This document shows, in pieces, positions 1 to 12,919 of a DNA stretch of 64,000 nucleotides. The notes below the pieces were generated by a model. It was not told the DNA's origin. It was given only the letters and a program-made list of their open reading frames with translations, and did no database searches. This stretch comes from Azadirachta indica. Taxonomy: Eukaryota > Streptophyta > Magnoliopsida > Sapindales > Meliaceae. A program made the position numbers and the translations under genes. The stretch lies in the NCBI GenBank assembly GCA_022749755.1, contig CM040445.1, positions 16,017,182 through 16,081,181 on the forward strand. Reading direction: 5' to 3'. Each line of letters opens with the position of its first letter. The stretch's first letter is position 1.

Positions 1-635
1 ATTATATAATGTATGATTTATCATTAAATAAGTGTGAATTAAAAATTACATTAACACTTTAGTCTAAAACATACCCTTAATTCATATTTAGATACATATT
101 ATGTGTAATTTTATAACATAAAATTACGATCAAACTCTCTCAGACTTCAAGTAAAAAAGAAAGAAACAAAAATAAATACAATAGACAAGTGTTTTAAATA
201 TTACTTATATATGCTATACTCTCAATTATATAGAATAAGCCCATATATATATATATAGACAAACTTTTTGTACCTACTCGTAGAACTTTTCAAATTTTTT
301 GCCGTAATCTCTAAATTCTTTTATTATAATTAAAGATTTAAAAAAATGCAAGAAAAAATCTTGAACTTTACAATAAAATTTTTTTAAAAATTGTATAAAG
401 TTATGTTATAGCATAATCACACACAATTTAAGGAAAAAACATGTAAGATTTGGAGGAGTACTCGAGCTTCTACAAGTATGAAAACAAGCGAAAGCATTAC
501 AAATTAGTACAGTAGTTAAAGAATTTTGGAAATAGACCTTTATTTATACAGAATGGGCTATTGGCGACAGCACAGGCCACTCCTAAGTAGCAGCGCAGGA
601 CATTGAACCATATCAATATAATTGCTTACCGCCAA
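1..635. other. AT-rich intergenic DNA
   Basis: I see no gene here. The stretch is strongly AT-rich with short (TA)n runs and no long open frame, promoter-like structure or recognisable element. Confidence 0.6.
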
Positions 636-673
636 GGTTGGTGCACTCTACTCAATTTAATTCAGTTAAATAC

Positions 674-706
<33 letters not shown>

Positions 707-2150
707 CAAAATAAATGGTCTCTTTTTTTACACAATTTTTTATATCAATTATAAATTATTAAATTTAAACATATCTAACGATTAATATTATATCTGACAT
801 ATATATTAATTATGTAAAGTTAAAGAATAATTAATCAATCCCTCTTATTAATTATTGAGATTAATTTTAAATTTAATATGTGTATTAAATATATATTAAT
901 TATAAGTGTGAAATTTAATTTCAACCATTATAAGTGCATAAACCATCATTGTTGAAATTATCAGAAAGATTTCATTGAAATAAGGGGATTAATTATTTGT
1001 TAACATTTTTCTAGCATGTGTATTAATGATGATACATTAATTATGTATTAAATATATATATTAAATTTAATCTCAATTGTCGGAGGTATTAAGGGGTTGT
1101 TCGTTTTTTTGGCTAAAGCCTGAATATATTTATTCCGATGTTTAAAAATCATTTATTTTTTAACTTATATTTAAATATTTGTTAAAAAAATCTAAATATA
1201 ATCTCAATAGTTGAACATATTTAAATCTAATGACCTACATTTGATATAAAAAATTATGTGAAAAAAAAAATTTTTGATCATATATATATATATATATAAG
1301 TAAGATCAACAGTTTTTTTTTTTTAACATAAATTTTTATATTAATTATTATCGCTTAGATTAAGGATATGTAGATGGTTTAGATTGAATGAAATAAAAAT
1401 ATAATAAATATTTTATATTATTTATTAAGATTTTTATGTCTTTTAACTATCTTTTTTTTCTCTTTCTTATCTACTAATTGTAAAATGTCTCCTTACTTCT
1501 CTCATTTTTATTACATCTTCTTTCTCTTCATTATTTCTTTTCATTTTAATTATCATTTATAATTGAAAATTTCAAAAATTTAAATAAAAACTATTTTAAT
1601 TTTCATTTTAATTATCACTTACAAATTAAAAACTTAAAAACTAAACAAAAAATTAATTTAATTCATTAATTTATCTAAAACACTCATGAATCTTTTGAAA
1701 AATTATTATAATATATAAATATTCAAAAAAAGATATTTAATTAATAAATTCTTTATCTTATAAATAATAATTAAAATTAAAATATGTTTGAGGAGAGAGA
1801 AAATGTAATAAAAAAAATTAAAGTGGAAGAGAAATTAATAAATTAAAGATAAAAAGGGAAAGAAAAAAGATAAAAAAGACTATTAAATAAGTTTGTTAAA
1901 ATTTTTTTATATTTATTAGATATAATCTTAACTTTTCACATACTTTTAATCTAAAAAAAATAATTTATATAAAAATTTATATAAAAATTTATATAAAAAA
2001 ATTTTATATAAAAAAAAAATAATTTTTATATAAAAAAATTTATATAAAAAAATTTATGTAAAAAAGGATTACTAATCCTGTCCTTATATTATATATATAT
2101 ATATTATAGCATTTAATTGAATTAAATTGAGTAGCACCACCCAATCCAAA
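636..2150. mobile_element. Foldback/MITE-like element with inverted ends
   Basis: About 115 bp at the left end (636-750) reappears as an imperfect reverse complement at the right end (about 2040-2150). Both arms read inward as TGGTGC, then TACTCAATTTAATTC, then a (TA)n run, then TTTTTTTACA and AATTTTTTTATAT. The interior is about 1.3 kb of AT-rich DNA with no coding capacity, which fits a non-autonomous DNA transposon or foldback element. I could not find a convincing target-site duplication, so the superfamily is undetermined. Confidence 0.5.
1960..2070. repeat. Short tandem AT minisatellite
   Basis: Repeated units of the form AATTTATATAAAA, 10 to 13 bp with varying A-tract length, lie at the inner edge of the right inverted arm of the foldback element. 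The tract is low complexity and non-coding. Confidence 0.6.
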
Positions 2151-4029
2151 CAGCACCTTTATGGTCCTCACCAACGTGTGACAACTATTAAAAACCAAGC
2201 AACTTCCAATATTAAATGCTTGAGGGAGGGATTTTATTGCAGGGAAATACCGTATCATTGATTCATTTATTTAAAAATTATTAGGCATAGTGATCCACAT
2301 TTTAAAAATATTAAAATTTCAAATAATACTTCTTTTTTTATAATAACATCATATATATAATTTAATAACATAATATTACATATATATGTATATAGTCCTG
2401 TGCATTACATAATTTCAATTTGATGCTAAGGGCTCATTTAGTATGTTAATTATCACTATATAAATATTAAAGTAAGAAAGACATTGAAGTCATATGTTTG
2501 ATTATGTAGTTTAAATGTTTATTAAATTTAACTAGTATTAAAATTAAATTTTAGATTAATACACACACGCACATGGGTGCACGCATATCTAATAGTTTGA
2601 AGTGTTTGCCAACTAACATTATACACATATTCTAATAATAAACAAACTCTAAAGAGTCGTTTAGAAGAACGCATTAAACTATATTAAATTAAATAGAGTG
2701 ACTTGAATTGAATTATAATAGATTGTATCGAATAAAATTTAATACAGTATTATATTTAGTGCATGATTGTACTATAATATATTAATTATACAAAATTTAT
2801 TTTTATTATTTAATTATAAATTATTATTTTTAATTAATAATTAAATAATTTAAAAAATTATTATTTGAAAAATTTTATTTTTAAAAAATTATTTTTCAAA
2901 GAAATAAACAAAAATAGTAGAATATATACTTGAGTTAGGAGAAGGACAGGTCAAATACAAGAGGTTTAAATTATATTATTTTTGTTTTTTATATAATCCA
3001 ATCTCTACATCAAACACTGTAAAAAAAAAAAAAAAATTTGTGCGAAATAGAGAAATAATGCAATCCAAAACCATCTGTCAAACATGTCCTAATAAAATAA
3101 CTTCTTCAACACCTCGGCTGCCGCCAGCATCGCCACTTGTAGCAGCTCCACGTTCTGGCCGGAAGGTAATAGAATGGTGGCAGTGGTATCACCATTGAAG
3201 ATACACACCCTACCCACGCTTTGATTCATGTGTGTTGTTGTTGTTGTTGTTGTCATAATTATAAATAAAAAAACATAATTTAAATTCATATATATTCAAG
3301 ATTGATTATTATTTGTAATTATCCTTTTTTTTTTTCGAATATCATTTAGTTTAGATGTTTTTAAAGGAGTTTAATTTTTTCTTAAATCTTGATAAGTATA
3401 TCTCAATAAAATAAATCAAGATTTAACTTAACAGTGAAGTATCAATTCTCAATCGAACTTAAATGAATTAAAATATAAAATTTATTCATTTCATAATATA
3501 TGTAGAATTTATTATGGTAAATAAAATTACTAATGTTCTTTTTCAATAAGTTGCTTTGCACTTCAACTTAATTTGTTGAGGCTTCTGATAAGGCATGAAA
3601 GAATTGATATCAAACTGTATATAATCTAAATTTATGGGATCAAAGTGAAATTAAAATTGTAAGAAAATACTTATTTTTAAATTATCCAATGTTGAATTAA
3701 GAAAAAGGCAATTTTTAGTTTACCCCAATTATAATTGATAATTATCAACATGCTCCTACTTATTTCGTTAATTTTTAAATAAACCCAATTTCTACAAAAG
3801 ATAAATAAGAATTTAGTGTACTTTTAAGTATTTATATCTTAGAATATGTATACATTTATTATTTTGAAAGACAACAAATTCCAAATGATGAATAAGAATT
3901 AAAATTATTATTTATCCTATAAATTGATTTAAATTGTTGGCAATGATTAATTGCTTATTTTGTATTGAGACATTTATTTGATAAGTCATCTCTTTAAAAA
4001 TTAAAATAACTAATTTTATTATTATCTAT
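2151..4029. other. Intergenic DNA with a small GC-richer island
   Basis: Mostly AT-rich non-coding DNA. About 3095-3245 is clearly richer in G+C and is open on the minus strand (about 40 codons, downstream of a run of Thr codons at 3230-3255). I recognise no family and see no splice sites that would extend it. It could be a decayed gene fragment or chance. Confidence 0.3.
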
Positions 4030-4500
4030 TTCCACATTGATTTTTAGGATAATTTACGGAACACAAACTATAACAAATATGATATAACGTGTATTATCTC
4101 TAATTATGTTATATCTTTTAATATAGTATAATTGTTTATATTAAATTATATTATTATATAATGTTAAAAATACTAACATTAATTTTATAAAAAATACTTT
4201 ATACATAATTAATTAAAGTACATATAATTAAAATTAAGATTAAAACTAAAATAACTTTTCTTTCATTTATAATTTCTTATGAACATTAATATTCTCCCAA
4301 CAAAAGTACGACAATTAAACAATTTGACAATTAAATAATTAAAATATAAAATATGAAAATAGATTTTGGGCGAAAGAGGTAAACGGGCCAAACCCGTCCC
4401 TAAGAGCCAATATCCATTTAAAATAATGGGTTAAGGACAGGATTGCGGGCTCAGACCCGACCCGACCCGACCCGCTTCGCATTGGCCAAAATTTCAGCTG
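4030..4500 (+). repeat. Dispersed repeat with a GACCC-rich end, copy 1
   Basis: The AT-rich body (GATATAACGTG and ATTATGTTATATCTT near 4080-4120) ends in a GC-rich block with GGGCCAAACCCGTCC, AATGGGTTAAGGACAGG and tandem ACCCG units at 4455-4475. The same order of motifs occurs in reverse orientation at about 27,340-27,850, so this is an interspersed repeat. The GC-rich end belongs to a type common near plant genes; the class is not determined. Confidence 0.55.
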
Positions 4501-7269
4501 CGCGGCCTCTTAGATTTTGGTTTGAAGTTACGCCCGTATTACATTGATACTCAAGTTGTAATAATTAACAAAATGAAAATTTTGCTAAGTGCCGATAATA
4601 AACTGATCAAAGTAAAAGATTACATATGCTCTAATGAATTTATTCTATCGGTTTTTTTTTATTACAGCAACGCCAAAAATCAAGCTTATTATGTGTCTGT
4701 TTGTTGGTAAAATATGGACTTTTATGGTGGTGGTATGCTTATTGGCTTGGTGGGATTGTGGGCTTTGATGGTAGTCGTATGGACACTTTCAATTCTGTTT
4801 GCGCACGGAGAATTTTCAAATTTTTATTTTTAATAAAAGTTTTATACGGGAGTAAGAAATCTCACCTATAAAAATAAATTTCCTATCTTCATAGCATTAA
4901 ACGAATTCTAAACAACTTAAACTATGCTCGGGAGATAAATTGAGATATTTCAATTAGAGATGATAATTTTTGGCACAATTTTTCAACCTACCGGGAACAC
5001 GATATGAAATTAGCGGGTTTAAATTAATTTAAAATTACGCGATTAATAAATAAATTATAATGATATGATATGATTAATAATTAGATTAGATTCGTGTTTA
5101 GAGATTTTTTTGATATGTAAATTTGTTTATAATACGATTAACTATTTAAATAATAATTTTATACTAACTTGTTTGTAATCTAATATATTTATTTTATATT
5201 TTTCATATTTAAAAAGTGTTAATTATATTTTTGATATTTTAAAAAGTATATAATACTATTTAAAATAAAATTTATTAATATTTACTTAAGTAATATTATA
5301 AATATTGTAGAATATATATTGAAATATATATAAAAAAAATTATGTTAAACGGGTTACCCAATTATTAAATAGGTAATTCTTTCAATAAATAGGTCGAGTT
5401 TAATTCTTGATATAATTATTAAATAATTTAAGTTTACTTTAACTTAAAAAATATTTTTTTTTTTTACACAATATAAATATGAGGCGATAATCTGAATTAT
5501 CACTCGTAATTTTAATATATTTTGATATTGTATTAATTTCGTTGACGAACATAATTATGAGTACTGAAATTTAATTAACCTCTTAATTTACGTCAAGTCA
5601 CCAAATACATTAATTAGATTTTACTAACTCTCATATGTTAACTATTTTTTATTATTTATTTTATTAAGACTGATAGGAAAGGTAATGTAAACATGCAGCA
5701 TTTGTTTTAGGTTTGGTCAAATAGTGCAGCTGCACTATCCACATTTTTCTTCTATTTTGGTCGTCTGTGTATAAACTTCCACTCAACTTATACAATAAAA
5801 ATTAATTGTTTCTACAACATTGTCATAATATTTTTTAATTTTTTTTTTTTTAAATTTGCTCTGAACATTGTAACTTGAATATTAAGACTAATTCTCTAGA
5901 AGGTCCTTTCCTTATCTTAATATAATTAATGTGATTAAACATGGAAAAGAATTGACTAATTGGTTTCTTGTTAGTTAAGTTAATTTGTTATTATCTACTT
6001 CTTTCTTTCTTCCTTGAAGTTTCTCTTCCTAATTAAATTTGCCCTTTACATATTATAAACAGAAAATCTAAAATATTTTTAGGATTGTTTTGTTTGGTGG
6101 AAGAAATAGAAAGGAAAAAGAAAAGGAAAATGGAAATAAAAAGAATGGGGAAAGGAAACGATTGGAGAAAATAGTAGTATTCCTTCGCCTGATTGAAACA
6201 AAAAAGTATGGAGGGAAAGGAATTTATTATATGTATCTTTTGGCCAAAAATATTTTTTATTTAAAAATTAGTTATATTTTTAATAAAAAATTGAATATAA
6301 AATAATCTAATTTATTTTTATAAGTTTTATATTAAAGTATCAATATACTTATTAATTTACTGTCTAATAGATGATTAATTTACACATTACAAACTAAATT
6401 CATCCTAAAATAAATGAATGAAGAACTCAACCACTTAAACCTATTATCGTGACTATTTTCTTTTCTTATTTTTATTTGGTGGTCTTTTTTTATTAAAAAT
6501 CTAAAAAAAATGAAAATATAATTACATCAGTGATAATTTTCCATATAATAAAAATTAAAATTATCGAATAAATATTAGTAAATGTATAACCAATAAGTAT
6601 AAAATATAAAATAAATTAGAAATTAATAAATTAACATAGAGATTAAATACATAAAAAAATATATGTTATGCATGACAAATGATAAGTGTGTAGAATATGC
6701 ACTTATTGGCCAATTTGGGATTTAAATTATTTTGTAAACCCTCAAATTTTGTTAATATTTGATGAATTTTAATACCTCATACAGAAAAAATAGCAAAAGG
6801 TCATTCAAGATAAACTTGTCTTCAAAAAAAAATGTCAAAAAAGTAAAAAAGGAAATGGAAACAAAAATGTAAAAGTTTTAGGGTTAAAGTGCAAGAAAAT
6901 CAAAGCTGATAATTATGGGCTGCTTGCATGGTGCAGCCACAACATGTCCATGCGTAAAAAAGTCAAATTGGCCGAGAGAGTGGCGCACAACCGCATCACC
7001 CATCAAGCTTCCACTACGCCACCGTAAGATTTTGAGCGCCGCCGTGCCTCCTAGACAGCCTTGAATGATTTTTGCCCGTGAGATCATCAACCAATAGTTT
7101 GATTTGGGTATCTTTTAGATTTACATGTTTTTGGAATAAAGAGCCACCGGAACAGTTAGGCAAGGGAGTAGAAATTAAGTTTTGGGGTAAGAGAAAAGGA
7201 AGAATAAGGAAGGATTCTAGAAAGAAGTGGATTTATTTAAGTGAAAACTTTGAAAGAAGACCTTGAAGA
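4501..7269. other. Intergenic DNA
   Basis: AT-rich with no supported gene. The 6890-7100 stretch is richer in G+C and has a short open frame on the minus strand with no recognisable motif. A purine-rich tract at 7185-7230 directly precedes the LTR-like tract and could be the polypurine tract of a decayed retroelement. Confidence 0.4.
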
Positions 7270-8170
7270 GAATCATTAAAGCTTTCATTTAAGTCTAGTA
7301 TCTTAAACCTTGTTTTTTGGCATTTTGTATTTCGTTTGGGTTTAATTTGTTGGATTTAAAGATTGTAGAATACATGATGATATTGATGTTGATATTTGAG
7401 ATAGTTGGTTATATTTCTTAATAAAGAATCTTGATGTAACTTACCTTAATTATGTTTAACTAATTGACATATTTTTAATGTGGAATGATTCTATTTACTT
7501 GTGTTGACTTGTATTAATTGATTCTAATTTGTTATTTGCCAAATTAAATAATAACTAAGATGGATGAATTAACACTTGGGAAAGTATAATTTGTTTATCG
7601 GATTAGGTAAATACAATTAGTGTAATAAGGTTTCGGAAGGAATTTAGTACCCAAAGAATCAAAAAATTACTTAGATTAAAGATAAGAACCGGAAGGCAAT
7701 TGAATTATTTTAAGTAATTAAGTAGAATATACTTAATGAATGCTTAATCAACTAAGTTTGATAAGAATATCAACTTGGGAATTTTGCGTAAGTAATTCGT
7801 TCTACCTTCAAGAGAGGTAACGAATTCACTTTAAATCTTATGATTAGTAAATAAAATCATGACACATCATTATTAGCCAATTAGGAAAAACATAGATGAA
7901 AAAAAATGAAATCAAGGTTTTAGATCTCTTATTCTCAAATTAATCAATTTAATCTTTGACATTCATTAATTTGATTTTCATTTCTCTTTTGGTTAGTCAT
8001 TAGTTAAGTTTTATTTATTTTTACAATTAGTCAAATTGAATTGCTTAGATCAAATTGGATTTACAAGATTATAATATTTAGTAGTACTTTTGAATTTTAA
8101 TTCTTATGGGATAATTTTCATACTTATCATTTTACTATTTGATACAATCCGTTCTTTTATGGTTAGCGTT
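7270..8170 (+). mobile_element. Possible Ty3/gypsy LTR remnant
   Basis: The tract has the moderately AT-rich, non-coding texture of Athila/Tat-type LTRs. It ends near 8100-8160 with a GGGATAATTTTCATACTTA block followed by ACTATTTGATACAATCCG, which resembles the 3' end of such LTRs. A purine-rich tract lies just upstream. No matching second LTR or intact coding region was found, so this is a solo or broken copy at best. Confidence 0.3.
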
Positions 8171-11100
8171 ATAAGTATAGTTGTATAAATAAAAATGACG
8201 ACAAAAATAATTATATATTAAGTATAGTTATAATAAGACTATTTTAAATTTTTAAATAAAAATAAACATTACACTAATAATTATACTTCTCGTCAATAGA
8301 GAAAAACAACTTTTTTAGTTCTTAAAAACTATTCTCTAATATAAGCAACCTATATCTAAAAATTTGAAAAAAAATTTTAGCATTAAAAAAATCAATTTGA
8401 CTAATAAAAAAGCTCAACCAATCGAGTACTAAGAGTCCATTTGATGTATATTTTCAAGTAAAACTGTTTGAAGTTGACATTTTATCTGTAAAATTTTTAT
8501 AAGTAGATTTTTTAAAAAAAATTTGTTAATCGTTTAGTTATTATAAATAAAATTTTAAAAAATTTGAATAATTATTTTAATAATAAAATTTTAATATTTT
8601 ATTTTATTTTAAAGAAATAATGTAAGATTTTTAAAATAAAATAAGGGTATTTTAAATAATTTCACTTTTTAAAAAGGTTGGAAAGCCTTTAATGTTAAAA
8701 GCTCAAATTTTGAGTTTTTTTTTAACAGAAAAATATGATTTTTTTTAATTTTCAAAAATTTTTCTCTAATATCAATTAAACAACATCAAAAAATTTTAAA
8801 AAGATTTTATTATTAAAAAAATTATTGTAACTAACGAAAAAGTCAAATAAAATGGACAAAAAAAGTACTGAAAATCGTATCAAATCAAACAGGTGAATAT
8901 AGAAATTTTCATAAATAAATTTGGTAAGAATACTTGTACCAGTATTGTTTTGTACAATACGTAAGCTTTTTACAATTTGTAATAAAGCTTTTGTCCATTG
9001 AGAATGTGGTGGGTTTGCTGAAACTAAACAAACAAACCCAATTGACATTAAAAATTTTAAAATTTTGGCCAATTCAAAGTCTTTGCCCACATTAGAAAAT
9101 CAAATCAACATTTAATATTAAAGCATGTTTTGTACCCTCCCCAACTTACCTAATCATAATAAGAGCAAAAGCTTACATTAAATTTCATTTTATTATTTAT
9201 TTTTGTCAAATTTCTTTTACTATTATTCAAAGAAAAGAAGCATCTAATTTTCTATTTTTGTCCATTGAATTGAATAGAATCAAATATAGAATCTCTCTTT
9301 TTGTCATTTTTTATGCTTCATCTATTAGTAGAATTTCTCTTTTTGTCATTTTTCAGTAGTAGCAAATATTGCTTCATATGATCTTTTAATTTTAATTATT
9401 AATTGTTTATTCAACAACATTTCTCTTAGATGAATGAATTATAATTCCAAATTGTCAACTAGGTCTTTGTGGATATCATAGTCAGCCATAAATTTTATTA
9501 ATATGAATGCTAATTTTTATTAATTTACAACCTAAATTATTTTTATCCAAGTATAATTGAAGTTAATGATGTCAAAATTGGGCATGTAATGCATTGTTTG
9601 GAATCTTTTGACAAGGAGATTAAAATTATCAAATTTTCTCGATTTTACTATGATTTTTATTAATTTTGACCAAAATTTATTTACAGCTTCGATCCTTAAA
9701 ATTAATTTGAACTTAATTATTTTTCTACTTATTAAATTTGAACCATTCGTGCTTGATGTGGAATTGGTGCTATCCCAAATTTTTAAATAGTTAAAACTCA
9801 TTTGGGATTATTGTTGGAAGAGGCAAAATTAGTTTTAAATAGTCAAAAATTATTTTAATGTTTGATAAAATTTTTTCATAATTATTTATGAGTAAATCAC
9901 TTTATTTTACAGCAAATTTTTAAAAAGTAGAAAGAGAGTTGTTTTTCAAAATATGATTTTAAAAAACAGTTTGATATATAAATATAATATCAAATATACT
10001 CATTTCAATTACAAAAAGCCAAAATTAACTCTAAAATAATTATTAAATTTCAACTTTAATTAAAAATAAAATTATTAAAATCAAAATATTTTTTCTTCTT
10101 ATTACTTATTTTTTTTTATCTTTTTTAATATAATTAAAATTTTTTATATTTTTTGTTATAAATTATTATAAGGTCATTATTTTATATATATATATATATA
10201 TAACAAATAAATATCTAAAATTAAGTTTCATTTATCACTATTTACTGTATATATTTAATAATTACGATTAGTATAACATTTTAATAATAAAATTGAAAAA
10301 AATTATAAAACTATTTTGAAATTTACTAATACTTTCAAAAATAAAATTTATTAAATATTAAACTAATTATTTTTATAGTATAGTAGAATTAGATATTTAC
10401 AATCTACAATAATTACAAATGAACTCTCAGTTCAACAAAATTTATCAGTCCATTAAATTTGTACTCAACTAATATTTTGACATTTAATATAAATATAAAA
10501 CACTTCAGTAACAAACAAAAATTGAGATGAATTATTAACTATTGCCCTTAAATAGTCGGTTATGTATTGATAATACTCTAACGACTAGTTTTTTTAACTT
10601 TTATGTAAATTACAAACAATAGCAAGGGTATATTTGTAAAAGTGACATCTTTGTTTCTCTTGGAAGTTTGTTAAAGGGCAAAAAGCATCCTTTATGGTCC
10701 CCTTTCTTGTTTGTGGGTATAATGGATATTTTAAAAAAATAGTCTATTAATAATTATGTGATTATATTTCAAAAATTTTTGAAGCAAATAATATGATTAG
10801 AAAATTTCTAAACCCTAATATTAAGTTAAACATTGGGTGATTGGCTAATATTTGCCCTGTTATCATCCCATTGAACAGTCAAAATTAAATTGTCTATTAT
10901 TTTTTGCAATAATATTTTATTACATTTAAAAATATAGACTTTATCTATTTTAATAATTTCTAATTATTTTATGTCTTCGGTATGAAAAAATCTTATTAAT
11001 TTTATAATTCAGTACTTATATGAAAATTTAAAAAAAAATATGCATATAAAATTATAAAAAAGACATAATTCTATTAGTTTTAAAATACTCGTAAGTGTTT

Positions 11101-11700
11101 GTGCATTAATTTAATTTGTGAATTTTGAAAAAAATGTGAGTAATATAGTGCACAACTTTTAAAATAATTATGATTTTAAAAGGATATTATATTAATTATA
11201 ATTAAAAATGAATAAGTCATCGAAATTAATAAATTATTTCAATAAATAAGAGATTATAAAGTTATATACACTCACTGATAATTTAGCAATAAGTGTTTAT
11301 ATCACTTTTAAAGGGGATTGTTTGTAATATAATATATGCATATTGTAATTATCATATTTAAAAGTTATCATATTTCGAAAAAGAACTATTGATAGACTTC
11401 TAATATAATATCACTTATTTACAATTTTACTATAAAACAAAAAAAGAATTATAATATTAAAAAGAAGAATTTATATGTATAAATTTTATTTGGTTGTCTT
11501 ATTTGTGCGTAAACTTTCACTTAAAGTGATAAATTAAATAAATTAATATATATTTTGACTCTCAAATTTTTTTGATGGAGATTATAATTATAAAATTAAA
11601 AAAAATCTATAAATATATTTTTAAAATCGACAAGATTAAATATATTATTTATCATAATATAAAAATCTCAATAAAATGTAGGTAAACCATTTTTTGAATT
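8171..11700. other. AT-rich intergenic DNA
   Basis: I see no gene. The stretch holds poly-A/T tracts, a (TA)n run near 10,185-10,202 and scattered short open frames of very low complexity. Confidence 0.5.
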
Positions 11701-11749
11701 GTGATTATTGAATGTGAAATTAAACTGGCGCGTGGTCCCACCGAAAAAA

Positions 11750-12139
11750 ACCGGAGCCAGGTCTAGTCTTCGTATTCTTCTTCTTCTCAGAGTGGGCCGC
11801 CTTTGATCCAATCAACTCCTCTATCTCTCTCTCTCTCTCTCCTCTCTCCCTCTGTCTATTTTTGAATCGTTCAAATCAAATTAAATAAAAAAAAAAAATT
11901 TTTTTAAATCAACAACACGCAGAAAATTAAAAATTAAAAAAATTAAAAAAAGTCCATTTTCCCTCTTAAGAAACTTTCTTACCAGTTTCTTTCCTTCCGT
12001 CCTTCTATTCTTGCAGTTTGAAAGAGAAAGAGGAAGACTGAGTTCACGCGATTTACACGTGGCGCAGGCTCTCTTATCTCTGCAGAGTTTCTTTCCTTTG
12101 GTTTGGATTCTTGCAAGATTTTCTCCCTCATTTTCGCAG
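11750..12139 (+). promoter_or_regulatory. SNAP33 promoter end and leader exon
   Basis: Base composition shifts from AT-rich to mixed here. A pyrimidine microsatellite (CT-rich, 11,821-11,850) is typical of the region just upstream of plant transcription starts. The leader probably ends at a TTTTCGCAG/GTAAAT donor at 12,139/12,140. The transcription start is inferred and not fixed by sequence. Confidence 0.5.
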
Positions 12140-12894
12140 GTAAATTATATAAATCACAATCACAACTTACTCTTTTTCATCTTTCACTTCCACCTTCGCT
12201 GATTGCTTGGCGTGGGCTTTCATTCTCCTTCTCTTCAAGCTTCTTCGCTTAATCTTTCATTCAGATTACGCCCTTTCTTGTACGCTGTTTAAAATTTTCG
12301 TCTCGTTTGGTTTCGTCTCGTCTCGGTTCTTCTTTCTTGCTTCGTTATCATCGTACGGACGAATCAACTTGGTTTCTCGGTAATGTCACTTTGTGGTTGT
12401 TCAATTAAAACCCTAATTTATGTTGAATTTTTGTTAATATCTGGTTTATTTGATCTTCTTGTTGTTAAATAAACTTTAGCTGTTACTTCATTTGTGCTTA
12501 TGCTCTGTTCTCCCTTTGGATCCTCGGTTTCCAATTTCGTTGAATTATTATTGTTTTGATCTCATTTTTATTTTATTTTTTGGAAAAATAATTAGGGCTG
12601 TAATTGACTTTTCAATTTGCTTGTTGTATTCCAAAATTTGTTAATCTCTTTTCAACTTTAACCTTTTATTCTTCCTTTCTTGTTCCCAGTTTATCATTTT
12701 GACCCTTCTCTTTTCAATTCTTTTGCTTTGGATTTAATTTATTCTTCTACGTTAATTGCTGATTGATTTTATTCTTCTTATTTTAATTTTTAGTTGCTTG
12801 GATTGATTGCTAGCTTACCCCTATTGCAATCTCACATAAATTCTTTGCTTGTTTAATCTAGGAACATTGATTGATTTGATTGATTTCTCCATAG
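12140..12894 (+). other. Predicted 5'-leader intron of SNAP33
   Basis: A GT donor at 12,140 (CGCAG/GTAAATTA) and an AG acceptor at 12,893-12,894 (TTTCTCCATAG) bound a T-rich 755-bp tract with intron composition. The acceptor lies 25 bp before the start codon at 12,920. Alternative acceptors inside the tract cannot be excluded without transcripts. Confidence 0.55.
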
Positions 12895-12919
12895 ATTGAA
12901 TTAGAATCCGGGTTTAAGA

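Noticed and set aside
6884..7266. Overlapping short frames on both strands in a GC-richer patch
   Set aside because: No recognisable motif on either strand. It could be degraded retroelement coding sequence, but I could not support a call.
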